DNA of 42,097 nt from positions 1-42,097 of the forward strand of contig NZ_PJMC01000027.1 in the NCBI RefSeq assembly GCF_002892795.1, in the 5' to 3' direction. The translations under genes were made by a program, and so were the position numbers. The DNA is from Arthrobacter sp. AFG20 (GTDB lineage Bacteria; Actinomycetota; Actinomycetes; Actinomycetales; Micrococcaceae). The notes beneath the pieces were generated by a model that did no database searches, was not told the DNA's origin, and saw nothing but the letters and a program-made list of their open reading frames with translations. Below are positions 7,640-14,875 of this stretch, one piece after another. Every line of letters starts with the position of its first letter. Within the stretch, counting starts at the first letter, position 1.

Positions 7640-8880
7640 GCGATCTCCTGGGATGCGGGAATTGAATGGATGCGTCCGCTGCCGTCCCGCAACGGAGTGC
7701 AGGCGGCGGCACCGGTGCGAGCCGCGATCAGCTCGGCGGTGATGGAGACGGCCACTTCCGCCGGTGTGACGGCGCCGAGATCCAGACCGATCGGCGAATG
7801 CAGGCGGGCCAGCCGCTCCGGAGCCACGCCTGCCTCGAGCAGCCCGTCGATGCGCTGCCGGTGGCTGCGGCGCGAGCCCAGGGCGCCGACGAAGGCAACA
7901 TCAAGCTCCAAGGCTTCCCGCAGCAAGGGAATGTCGAACTTGGGGTCGTGTGTCAGGACGCAGATCACCGTGCGGGAGTCGATGCGCCCCGCCGCGGCTT
8001 CCGCGGCGAGGTACCGGTGCGGCCAGTCGGTGGCCACCTCGTCCGCGGCTGCGAAGCGCTCCTGTGCCGAGAACGCCGGCCGGGCATCGCACAGCGTGAC
8101 GCGGTAGCCGAGCAGCTTCGCGGCCGGCACCAGCGCCGCGCCGAAGTCGTTGGCGCCAAACACCAGCAACCGGGCCTGCGGCAGGCGGCTCTCCACCAGC
8201 AACGTCACGGGCTCGGGCGAGGTCCTCCCACCCTCCGCACCGTGGGCGGTCCCGGAGGAAACGCCGCCACAGCCCTGCGGCGCCGCCAGCCGGACCAGCC
8301 CCGTCCTGCCGCCGCGCAGCAGCGGTTCGAGCTGGGCGGCGGCCGCCAGGAGCACTTCCTTCCGGGACTCAGTGTCCAGATTCAGAGCGTCCAGTCCCAG
8401 CAGTGCCGCGAGCTCGGCCGATCCCGCAATCCCAAAAGTGCACGGATCAGGAACCACAGACATGCTCCTGCCGGAAACACCGTCGATTCGCCGGATCAGT
8501 GCCAGCGGCCGTTCGGGGTCGCCGCTCGCGAACTTTTGGAGGGCTCCGAGCCCTGCGGCGCTGCCGTCCAGGGGCTGGATATGGACCTCCAGCTCACCGC
8601 CGCAGGTGAGCCCGACGGCGAACGCGTCCTCGCGGCTGAAGCCAAAAGCCTCAAGGCGGGTGCCGCCGTCGGCCATCACTTCCAGCGCAGAGGCAACCAC
8701 GGCACCCTCAACACAGCCGCCGGAGAGGCTGCCGAGGATTTCGCCTGACTCGGACACCAGCATGGAGGTCCCGGGCGGCCGCGGCACGGAGCCGCTGGCG
8801 GTGATGATGGTGGCGACGGCGCACCGTTCCCCGGACGCCGCCGGGCGCCAGCCGGCCAGAGAAGGCATCAGATCCAGCAT
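7630..8880 (-). CDS. XdhC/CoxI-family molybdenum hydroxylase maturation factor
   Basis: The 416-residue protein has an N-terminal XdhC/CoxI domain with GSLSGGCVEGAV (Cys56) and a C-terminal Rossmann-like domain beginning ARLLVFGANDFGAALVPAAKLLGY. A middle stretch of about 70 residues, rich in Gly and Ala, is less conserved. XdhC proteins bind the molybdenum cofactor, see to its sulfuration and insert it into xanthine dehydrogenase. The start at 8880 follows GAGGGAG and fits the domain boundary; the longer open frame is not homologous. It is the first gene of the xdhC-FAD-Fe-S/Mo operon. The late Rossmann domain makes it longer than minimal CoxI proteins but usual for XdhC of purine clusters. 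Confidence 0.9.
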   Translation of the reverse strand: MLDLMPSLAGWRPAASGERCAVATIITASGSVPRPPGTSMLVSESGEILGSLSGGCVEGAVVASALEVMADGGTRLEAFGFSREDAFAVGLTCGGELEVHIQPLDGSAAGLGALQKFASGDPERPLALIRRIDGVSGRSMSVVPDPCTFGIAGSAELAALLGLDALNLDTESRKEVLLAAAAQLEPLLRGGRTGLVRLAAPQGCGGVSSGTAHGAEGGRTSPEPVTLLVESRLPQARLLVFGANDFGAALVPAAKLLGYRVTLCDARPAFSAQERFAAADEVATDWPHRYLAAEAAAGRIDSRTVICVLTHDPKFDIPLLREALELDVAFVGALGSRRSHRQRIDGLLEAGVAPERLARLHSPIGLDLGAVTPAEVAVSITAELIAARTGAAACTPLRDGSGRIHSIPASQEIAWT

Positions 8881-8965
8881 GGCAGCACTCCCTCTTCCCG
8901 TGCGATGGTGCCCATTCTCGTTCCTATCGTTCGTAGTTGAAAGCGTTCGACGCCGGTCCGGCCCA

Positions 8966-9030
8966 GCGACGCGCAAACGGTCCGGGGATGCGCGGATTTC
9001 CGTATCCTTCGGCCATTTGCGCGTCGCGGG
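8966..9030. repeat. Inverted repeat of the TTTGCGCGTCGCG family, copy 1
   Basis: Twelve-base perfect arms (gcgacgcgcaaa and complement, about 8966-8977 and 9016-9027) lie between the permease stop codon and the xdhC promoter. The right arm and its flank (CCATTTGCGCGTCGCG) recur at 14286-14301 behind another stem-loop. Position suggests transcription termination of the permease gene. No T run is present. Confidence 0.7.
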
Positions 9031-9045
9031 GCGTTTTCCGCGTCC

Positions 9046-10602
9046 CTATGCCCCGAGCAGTGCGCTGACCGGACCCCGCGCGAAGTAGACCACGAAGCCG
9101 ACGGTGACCACCCACATCAGGGGATGGATCTTCTTCGCCTTGCCGGAGGCCGCGCCGATCACAGCCCAGCTCACGAAGCCCACGCCGATCCCGTTGGCGA
9201 TCGAGTAGCTCAGCGGCATGGTGACGATCGTCAGGAAGGCCGGCAGTGCCACCGCGAACTTGGTGAACTTGATCTCGCGGATCTGCGCCATCATCATCGC
9301 GCCCACCACCACCAGGGCAGCGGCCGCCACCTCGAGCGGCACCACGCTGGTGAGCGGGGTGAGGAACATGGAGCCCAGGAACAGTGCGCCGGTGACCACC
9401 GAGGCCAGCCCGGTGCGCGCGCCCTCGCCGATCCCCGCGGCGGAGTCGATGTACACGGTGTTCGAGGACCCGGACGTGGCGCCGCCCACGACTGCGCCCA
9501 CGCCTTCGACGATGAAGGCGGACTTGAGCCGGGGGAACGTGCCGTCCTTGTGCGCCACGCCTGCGCTCTTCGCGAGCCCGGTCATGGTGCCCATGGCGTC
9601 GAAGAAGTTGGTGAACACGAGCGTGAATACCAGCATCGTGGCGGCGAGGCCGCCGATCCGGCCGAAGGCGCCGAACAGGTCGAACTGACCCACCAGGCCG
9701 AGGTCCGGCGCGGAGACAAGGTGGCCCGACAGCACTGGCGTGTTCAGGTGCCAGCCGCCGGGGTTGGCTTCGCTGGCGGGGCCGATGTGCAGGATCGCTT
9801 CAACGACGGCCGCGAGGACTGTGGTGGCCACGATGCCGATGAGCAGGCCGCCCTGGACCTTCCGTGCGACGAGAATGCCCATGACCAGCAGGCCCACGAT
9901 GAACACCATGGTGGGGATGGAGGTGATGGAGCCGTTGTCGCCGAGCTGGACGGGCGGCCCGCCGGTGGTGGCCTTGACGAAGCCCGAGTCCACGAAGCCG
10001 ATGAAGGCGATGAACAGGCCGATGCCCACCGTGATGGCGGCCTTCAGTTCCTTGGGCACGGCCCGGAAGATCGCGGTCCGCGCGCCGGTGACACCAAACA
10101 GGACGATCAGGATGCCGTTGATGACCACCAGGCCCATGGCCTCGGCCCAGGTGACTTCCTGGATCACCGCCACCGCGAGGAAGGAGTTGATGCCCAGTCC
10201 CGCGGCCAGGCCGAACGGCAGGTTGGCGATCAGGCCGAACGCGATGGTCATGACGCCGGCTGTCAGCCCGGTGACCGCGCCCACCTGCGCGGCGGAAAGC
10301 CAGCCGCCGGCGACGTCTGTCGGGGCGTTATCCGCACTGAAGCCGCCGAGGATCAGCGGGTTCAGGATGACGATGTAGGCCATCGTGAAGAAGGTGACCA
10401 GTCCGCCCCGCACCTCGCGGGCCACGGTGGAACCGCGCCGAGTGATGTGGAAGAAGCGGTCAAGGAACGAGTTCGACGCCGGGGGCTTGAAGCCGTTGCC
10501 CCGCTGCGTTTTGCCGGTTGCCGGGTTCTTTTCGGGTGCCGCTGTCTGCCCTGTGCCCGGAAGCGCAGCCTGCTGTTCAGCGGTATTGTCCAGGATTGTC
10601 AT
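9046..10602 (-). CDS. NCS2-family purine permease, AzgA type
   Basis: The 518-residue membrane protein belongs to the AzgA-like branch of nucleobase:cation symporters, which import adenine, guanine and hypoxanthine. A 60-residue polar N-terminus leads to SFLDRFFHITRRGSTVAREVRGGLVTFFTMAYIVILNP, typical of the family. A long series of hydrophobic segments follows (about 12 to 14), with GLAAGLGINSFLAV, TNFFDAMGTMTGLAKSAG and SSNTVYIDSAAGIGEG, which carry the substrate- and ion-binding residues. ATG 10602 is preferred to a GTG at 10611. The start is 16 bp after the guanine deaminase stop codon, so the pair forms an operon: uptake of guanine followed by its deamination. Confidence 0.92.
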   Translation of the reverse strand: MTILDNTAEQQAALPGTGQTAAPEKNPATGKTQRGNGFKPPASNSFLDRFFHITRRGSTVAREVRGGLVTFFTMAYIVILNPLILGGFSADNAPTDVAGGWLSAAQVGAVTGLTAGVMTIAFGLIANLPFGLAAGLGINSFLAVAVIQEVTWAEAMGLVVINGILIVLFGVTGARTAIFRAVPKELKAAITVGIGLFIAFIGFVDSGFVKATTGGPPVQLGDNGSITSIPTMVFIVGLLVMGILVARKVQGGLLIGIVATTVLAAVVEAILHIGPASEANPGGWHLNTPVLSGHLVSAPDLGLVGQFDLFGAFGRIGGLAATMLVFTLVFTNFFDAMGTMTGLAKSAGVAHKDGTFPRLKSAFIVEGVGAVVGGATSGSSNTVYIDSAAGIGEGARTGLASVVTGALFLGSMFLTPLTSVVPLEVAAAALVVVGAMMMAQIREIKFTKFAVALPAFLTIVTMPLSYSIANGIGVGFVSWAVIGAASGKAKKIHPLMWVVTVGFVVYFARGPVSALLGA

Positions 10603-10617
10603 GTCAGCCACCGGGCC

Positions 10618-11112
10618 CTAGTAGTCAATCCTGGAGTCGAGCGTGTTCCAGGTGTTGAACGGTTCCAGGATGGCCGGGGCTTCAGGGTGGCCCAGCTCGA
10701 GCTTGGAGACCGGCATAAGGGCGTGCCGGTCCTCGTTGTCGAAGTACTCGTAGAAGACGGCGTCGTCGAAGCCCACGGAGGCGGCGTCGTGCCGGTCCGC
10801 GGCGAAGACCACGCGGTCGATGCGGGCCCAGAGCGCCGACGCGAGGCACATGGGGCATGGCTCGCAGCTGCTGTAGAGGGTGGCCCCGCGGAGGTCGAAG
10901 GTGCCCAGCCCGCTGCAGGCGCGGCGGATGGCCGTGACCTCGGCGTGGGCGGTGGGATCGTTGTCGGCGGTGACCCGGTTGACGCCGTCGAACGCCTGAC
11001 CGTCGGCGGTGACGATCACGGCGCCGAACGGGCCGCCGCTGTTCAGGACGTTGGCGGTTGCCAACCGGATGGACCTGGCCAGGAATGCCTCGGCCGTGAC
11101 GGTGGTACTCAT
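10618..11112 (-). CDS. guaD: Guanine deaminase (CDA-fold nucleoside deaminase family)
   Basis: The 164-residue product is a cytidine-deaminase-fold zinc enzyme. HAE (His56, Glu58) and PCPMC (Cys86, Cys89) give the zinc ligands and the proton-shuttling Glu. The residues around GGPFGAVIV and the acidic, aromatic C-terminus (FYEYFDNEDRHALMP) match bacterial guanine deaminases of the Bacillus GuaD type rather than tRNA adenosine deaminases. It converts guanine to xanthine, which feeds the xanthine dehydrogenase encoded downstream. A purine permease gene follows 16 bp later. It is divergent from the 8-oxoguanine deaminase gene across a 417-bp region. Symbol by family similarity. Confidence 0.88.
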   Translation of the reverse strand: MSTTVTAEAFLARSIRLATANVLNSGGPFGAVIVTADGQAFDGVNRVTADNDPTAHAEVTAIRRACSGLGTFDLRGATLYSSCEPCPMCLASALWARIDRVVFAADRHDAASVGFDDAVFYEYFDNEDRHALMPVSKLELGHPEAPAILEPFNTWNTLDSRIDY

Positions 11113-11529
11113 GATGCGACTCCCTTTGCTGTGGAAGCCGGTACCCCGCGGGCGGAACGGAAAAGGACCAAGTGCGACGGTTACCAGGCTTCAGCATGTG
11201 CTTTTGAAGGTTAAGTTGCGCCTGGTAGATAGCTTCCCGATGTCCGGGTGCCCGCCTTTGGCAACTCGAGATTAGCACCGGAATGTGGTCCGCGCCATAG
11301 TTTTCTGGAAACTTAATTTCGCAATGTGAAATGCATGTTTCCGGCGGCTCACGTCTGACTGCTTCCCGCGGGGTCGCCTCCCGCGCTGTCACAAACCGCG
11401 CCCATAGACCGCCCTCCCGCGCCCGCCCTACGCTGGTGCCGACTCGCCGCCGTCGGGCAGCGTGTCCCCTGGATCAGCAGACAGGACCACTGAGCTGGAA
11501 AGTATCAGCACGCTCAGACAAGGACCCTC
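11113..11529. promoter_or_regulatory. Divergent control region between guanine deaminase and 8-oxoguanine deaminase genes
   Basis: This 417-bp stretch has no convincing gene. An AT-rich patch at 11299-11340 contains CTTAATTTC and ATGTGAAAT (11312-11332), a motif that recurs twice upstream of urate oxidase. On the minus strand the same patch offers TTGCGA, 17 bp, ACTATG as a promoter for the guanine deaminase operon, so the motif would overlap the -35. A weaker plus-strand -10 (TACGCT, 11429-11434) could serve the amidohydrolase gene, leaving a leader of roughly 90 bases. Confidence 0.55.
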
Positions 11530-12918
11530 ATGACCCAGCCCTTCAACCTTCCATCAACGCACCCCGCCGCCGAATCCCGGCTCTGGATCCGGAACCCGCT
11601 GGCGGCCTTCACCGCCAACAGCCTCGACGCATCGGGCGGCCTGGTGGTCAGCGGCGGCAGAATTGTGGAGGTGCTTGCCGCCGGCCAGACGCCCTCCGCC
11701 CCCTGCCAGCAGACCTTCGACGCCGGCAGCCACGTAGTGCTCCCCGGCCTGATCAACACCCATCACCACTTCTACCAAACGCTCACCCGCGCCTGGGGCC
11801 CCGTAGCCAACGCTCCCCTGTTCCCCTGGCTGCAGAACCTCTATCCGGTCTGGGCCAGGCTCGCCCCGCGGGACCTTGAACTCGCAGCCACCGTGGCCCT
11901 CGCCGAACTGCTGCTCTCCGGCTGCACCACCGCCGCCGACCACCACTACCTCTTCCCCGCAGGGATGGAGGACGCGGTCGACGTCGAAATCGGTGCCGTC
12001 CGGCGTCTGGGCATGCGGGCCACGCTGACCCGGGGCTCCATGACTTTGGGAGAGGACGACGGCGGGCTGCCGCCGCAGTCGACGGTACAGGCGCCGGAGA
12101 CAGTGCTGGCGGACAGCGAACGGCTGATCCGGGAGTACCACGAGCGCGGCGACGGTGCCGTAATCCAGATTGCGCTGGCGCCCTGCTCCCCGTTTTCCGT
12201 CACCAAGGAGATCATGGCGGAGAGCGCCGCGCTGGCGGAGCGGCATGACGTCCGGCTCCACACCCATCTCGCGGAGACCCTCGACGAGGAGCAGTTCTGC
12301 CTCGAGACGTTCGGGCTGCGCACCGTGGACTACCTGGACAGTGTGGGCTGGCTGACCGACAGGACATGGCTGGGCCACGGCATCCATTTCAGCGACGCCG
12401 AAATTGTCCGGCTGGGAGCGGCGGGAACCGCCGTCGCCCACTGTCCGACGTCGAACATGCGCCTCGCGTCCGGCACCGCCCGGGTGCTCGAGCTGGAGGA
12501 AGCGGGGGTGCCCGTGGGGCTGGGAGTGGACGGATCGGCGTCGAACGATGCCTCCAACATGATCCTCGAGGCGCGGCAGGCGCTGTACCTGCAGCGGCTC
12601 CACTACGGCGCACACGTGCCGGTGGAGCGCGCGCTCGGCTGGGCCACCCGCGGGTCGGCGGCGGTGCTGGGGCGGCCGGACCTTGGCCAGCTGGCGCCCG
12701 GCATGCAAGCGGACCTGGCCCTGTTCCGGCTCGACGACCTGCGGTTCTCCGGCAGCCACGATCCGGTTGCCGCCCTGCTGCTGTGCGCCGCCGACCGCGC
12801 CGACCGCGTGATGGTGGGCGGCGAGTGGCGCGTGATCGATGGGCAAATTCCGGGACTGGACGTGGCCGGCCTGATCGCGGAGCATTCGGCGGCGGCGCGG
12901 CGGCTGGTGAACGGCTGA
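11530..12918 (+). CDS. 8-oxoguanine deaminase (amidohydrolase family)
   Basis: The 462-residue protein is a metal-dependent amidohydrolase of the cyclic-deaminase group. NTHHHFYQTLTRAWGP (His78-His80) has the first metal ligands; LHTHLAE, LGHGIHFSD and LGVDGSASNDASNM carry the later His, the His before the proton donor and the catalytic Asp. The VDGSASND stretch and the TRAWGP loop are typical of 8-oxoguanine deaminases, which turn 8-oxoguanine into urate. Enzymes labelled hydroxyatrazine hydrolase belong to the same branch, so the substrate is inferred from the purine neighbourhood. AAGGA lies 5 bases before the start. The LigD-type gene follows after 45 bp. Confidence 0.85.
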   Translation: MTQPFNLPSTHPAAESRLWIRNPLAAFTANSLDASGGLVVSGGRIVEVLAAGQTPSAPCQQTFDAGSHVVLPGLINTHHHFYQTLTRAWGPVANAPLFPWLQNLYPVWARLAPRDLELAATVALAELLLSGCTTAADHHYLFPAGMEDAVDVEIGAVRRLGMRATLTRGSMTLGEDDGGLPPQSTVQAPETVLADSERLIREYHERGDGAVIQIALAPCSPFSVTKEIMAESAALAERHDVRLHTHLAETLDEEQFCLETFGLRTVDYLDSVGWLTDRTWLGHGIHFSDAEIVRLGAAGTAVAHCPTSNMRLASGTARVLELEEAGVPVGLGVDGSASNDASNMILEARQALYLQRLHYGAHVPVERALGWATRGSAAVLGRPDLGQLAPGMQADLALFRLDDLRFSGSHDPVAALLLCAADRADRVMVGGEWRVIDGQIPGLDVAGLIAEHSAAARRLVNG

Positions 12919-12951
12919 CGCCCCGCCGTTCCGATGAGGTTTGCCAACTGC

Positions 12952-12957
12952 TAGCGT
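12952..12957 (+). promoter_or_regulatory. -10 box of the LigD-type gene
   Basis: TAGCGT ends 6 nt before ATG 12964, with TTCCGA 17 bp upstream of it as a possible -35. No ribosome-binding site is visible. This indicates an independent, leaderless promoter inside the purine region. Confidence 0.5.
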
Positions 12958-12963
12958 GGCGGC

Positions 12964-14220
12964 ATGACTCCGTCGAAGACGCCGGCCGAGATCCTGGACA
13001 TTGCCGGCTTCGAGGTCCGCATCTCGAGCCCGGACAAGGTGGTGTTTCCTGAGCCCGGGCTGACCAAGCTCGACCTGGTGCGCTACTACCTGGCCGTCGC
13101 GGACGGTGCGCTGCGCGGCGCAGGCGGCCGGCCGATGGTGCTCAAGCGCTTCCCGAAGGGCATCGACGCGGAGGCGTTCTTCCAGAAGCGCGTGCCCGAC
13201 AACCATCCCGATTTCATCGACACGACGACGCTGCACTACGCGTCGGGGACGTCGGCGGAGGAAGCGGTCATCCGCGATGCCGCGGGCCTGGCGTGGGTGG
13301 TGAATCTTGGCTGCCTCGACCTCAACCCGCATCCGGTCCGCGCCGAGGACCTCGAGCACCCGGACGAGCTGCGGGTGGACCTGGATCCGATGCCTGGGGT
13401 CGACTGGTCCCAGATCGTTGACGTCGCGTATGTGGCGCGGGAGGTACTCGACGACGTCGGGCTCGTGGGCTGGCCGAAGACGAGCGGATCGCGGGGCCTC
13501 CACATTCTGGTGCGCATCGCGCCGGAGTGGTCTTACCGCGACGTTCGGCTCGCTGCGGAGACCCTTGCCCGGGAGGTCGAAAACCGCGCTCCCGGCCTGG
13601 CCACCGCGCGGTGGTGGAAGGAGGAGCGCGGCGAGAGTGTGTTCGTCGACTTCAACCAGAACGCGAAGGACCGCACCGTGGCATCGGCGTACTCGATCAG
13701 GCCACTGCCCGACGCCCGGGTCTCGACGCCGCTCACCTGGGACGAGGTCCGCTCCGCCAGGCCGGAACAGTTCACGGTACTCACAGTGCCGGAGCGCTTC
13801 GCCGAGCTGGGTGACGCACACACCGGCATCGACGACGCCGTCGGAACGCTTGACGGGCTTCTCGCCCTGGCTGCCGAGCTCGGACCCGCCGAGAAGGCAC
13901 CGCGCGGGGGTAACGGCTCCGGCCGCCGGCAGTCGGTGATGCCGCTCATTGAGGTGGCCCGCACCAAAACCAAGCCGGAAGCACTCGCCGCACTCGACCA
14001 ATGGAAGTCCCTGCACGCGGACGTGGTCCCCGCCCTGCACCCGGCCGACGTGCTGGTTGATGGAATGCGCGGGTCGAGCTCGCTCTGGTACAGGGTGCGG
14101 GTGAACCTGCAGCATGTCCCGGAGGCGGAGCGCCCGCCGCAGGAGGAGCTCATCGCCGACTATGACCCGTGGGCCGGCAAGGAGTGGCCGGGACGCCCGG
14201 ATTCTCCGCAGACGGCCTGA
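12964..14220 (+). CDS. Stand-alone LigD-type polymerase/primase domain protein
   Basis: The 418-residue product matches the polymerase domain (PolDom) of bacterial LigD, an archaeo-eukaryotic-primase-fold enzyme of non-homologous end joining. Catalytic aspartates are in LRVDLDPMPG (Asp139, Asp141), the nucleotide-binding loop is KTSGSRGLHI (about 172-181), and SAYSIRPLPDARVSTPLTWDEV is the conserved C-terminal catalytic stretch. The domain usually ends near residue 300; here about 110 further residues follow, ending in YRVRVNLQHVPEAERPPQEELIADYDPW. There is no ligase or nuclease domain and no Ku gene in the window. Actinobacteria often carry several such stand-alone PolDoms. It lies between purine genes, with which no link is evident. 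Confidence 0.88.
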   Translation: MTPSKTPAEILDIAGFEVRISSPDKVVFPEPGLTKLDLVRYYLAVADGALRGAGGRPMVLKRFPKGIDAEAFFQKRVPDNHPDFIDTTTLHYASGTSAEEAVIRDAAGLAWVVNLGCLDLNPHPVRAEDLEHPDELRVDLDPMPGVDWSQIVDVAYVAREVLDDVGLVGWPKTSGSRGLHILVRIAPEWSYRDVRLAAETLAREVENRAPGLATARWWKEERGESVFVDFNQNAKDRTVASAYSIRPLPDARVSTPLTWDEVRSARPEQFTVLTVPERFAELGDAHTGIDDAVGTLDGLLALAAELGPAEKAPRGGNGSGRRQSVMPLIEVARTKTKPEALAALDQWKSLHADVVPALHPADVLVDGMRGSSSLWYRVRVNLQHVPEAERPPQEELIADYDPWAGKEWPGRPDSPQTA

Positions 14221-14248
14221 GGACGCAGAAAAGGACCGGCGACACAGA

Positions 14249-14301
14249 AATGGTCCGGCGACACCCGAATGCGGGTGTCGCCGGACCATTTGCGCGTCGC
14301 G
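14249..14301. repeat. Long stem-loop plus TTTGCGCGTCGCG element, copy 2
   Basis: Perfect 19-bp inverted arms (14249-14267 and 14272-14290) with a 4-base loop stand between two convergent genes. They are preceded by a partial direct repeat (GGACCGGCGACAC near 14233) and followed by TTTGCGCGTCGCG, the core shared with the repeat at 8966-9030. It probably terminates transcription from both sides. Confidence 0.85.
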
Positions 14302-14329
14302 CGGCGAATACTGCGTCTTTGGCTGCGTC

Positions 14330-14503
14330 TTATGGCCGCCTGCCGAAGACCGGAAGCGCCCGGAGCCACCGCGACAGGCTGCCGGAGCGCCGGTCGCAGT
14401 CGGCCGGGATGTAGAAGTCGGGATCCGTGGCGCCGAACGGCAGGTACAGCTCCTGGCCGGGTGCCGGGAATTCCGCGACGTTGTTCTGATCCTGCGAGTC
14501 CAT
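14330..14503 (-). CDS. Small protein of 57 residues, function unknown
   Basis: The frame is under 60 codons but has a strong ribosome-binding site (CGAGGAGG, 6 bases before ATG 14503). The sequence begins MDSQDQNNVAEFPAPGQ, continues ELYLPFGATDPDFYIPADCD and ends in a basic, aromatic tail (RWLRALPVFGRRP). There is one Cys, no signal peptide and no membrane segment. It is convergent with the LigD-type gene across a long stem-loop and divergent from urate oxidase. The acidic first half and Arg-rich second half are notable. I recognise no family, so the call rests on the ribosome-binding site, the complete frame and the terminator-like structure after its stop codon. Confidence 0.65.
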   Translation of the reverse strand: MDSQDQNNVAEFPAPGQELYLPFGATDPDFYIPADCDRRSGSLSRWLRALPVFGRRP

Positions 14504-14593
14504 CTGTTCCTCCTCGTTTCTTGCCTTGCCCGCTCCATATTTTCGCAGAGCGGAAATTAGTTTTTGATATGTGAAATCTTACGGAGGGACTGC

Positions 14594-14695
14594 ATGGTGC
14601 GTCAATACCCCGGCCGTGCCGCTCCGCCCCAACCTGGTCACATTCGGTTTTTTGAATTTGTGATGTACACCACCGGCATGCTGCGCTACGCTTGA
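14594..14695 (+). CDS. Possible 33-residue leader peptide
   Basis: ATG 14594 follows GGAGGG at good spacing and the frame closes with TGA at 14693-14695. The peptide starts MVRQYPGRAAPPQPG and ends in a hydrophobic, aromatic stretch (FFEFVMYTTGMLRYA). It sits about 50 bases before a terminator-like hairpin in the leader of urate oxidase, which is where a regulatory leader peptide would be expected. No family is recognised. The frame could be fortuitous in a long untranslated region, so confidence is low. Confidence 0.3.
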   Translation: MVRQYPGRAAPPQPGHIRFFEFVMYTTGMLRYA

Positions 14696-14746
14696 AGTCA
14701 ATTCGTGGCGCACGTCACGTAACCTGGGAGCAGCAGGCAGGGTCGT

Positions 14747-14783
14747 AATGAGCTGGCATCAACTGATGTCGGCTCATTTTTTG
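14747..14783 (+). terminator. Terminator-like hairpin in the urate oxidase leader
   Basis: AATGAGC (14747-14753) pairs with GCTCATT (14772-14778), and CATCA pairs with TGATG inside, with two G-T wobble pairs between them, giving a stem of about 15 bp with a 2-base loop. TTTTTT (14777-14782) follows directly. Its position about 95 bases before urate oxidase, with no gene ending there on the plus strand apart from the possible 33-codon ORF, suggests an attenuator. A flanking GTGGCG/CGCCAC pair (14705-14710 and 14794-14799) could close a larger structure. Confidence 0.6.
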
Positions 14784-14875
14784 TTTGGGTCGACGCCACA
14801 CGAAATGCGTGGGAAACAAGCACTTAATTTCTATGTGGGACTTTCGTTCCACATACCGGAAGTTGGGAACAGACC

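Larger units (their letters stand above)
14504..14875 (+). promoter_or_regulatory. Leader and control region of urate oxidase
   Basis: This 372-bp gap contains, in order: an AT-rich motif ending ATGTGAAAT (14557-14577); a possible 33-codon ORF with GGAGGG before its ATG (14594-14695); a terminator-like hairpin with a T run (14747-14783); a second AT-rich motif, CTTAATTTC then ATGTGG (14823-14838); and an inverted repeat with TATGTGG/CCACATA arms (14832-14855), 20 bases before the urate oxidase start. The same AT-rich motif precedes the guanine deaminase operon. Regulation by attenuation and/or a purine-responsive repressor is inferred. Confidence 0.55.

Noticed and set aside
4143..8748. Long plus-strand frames opposite the xdh operon
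   Set aside because: Composition is typical of antisense frames in GC-rich DNA, and no motif is present.
9124..11214. Plus-strand frame of 696 codons rich in His, Asp and Gly
   Set aside because: It lies antisense to the purine permease and guanine deaminase, both with solid family motifs.
11554..14538. Minus-strand open frame of 994 codons
   Set aside because: It is antisense to the amidohydrolase and LigD-type genes, is Arg/Gly/His-rich without any domain, and reflects high GC at third positions.
14696..14800. Known purine or guanidine riboswitch in the urate oxidase leader
   Set aside because: I could not match the conserved cores of the classes I know; kept only as an unassigned structured leader.
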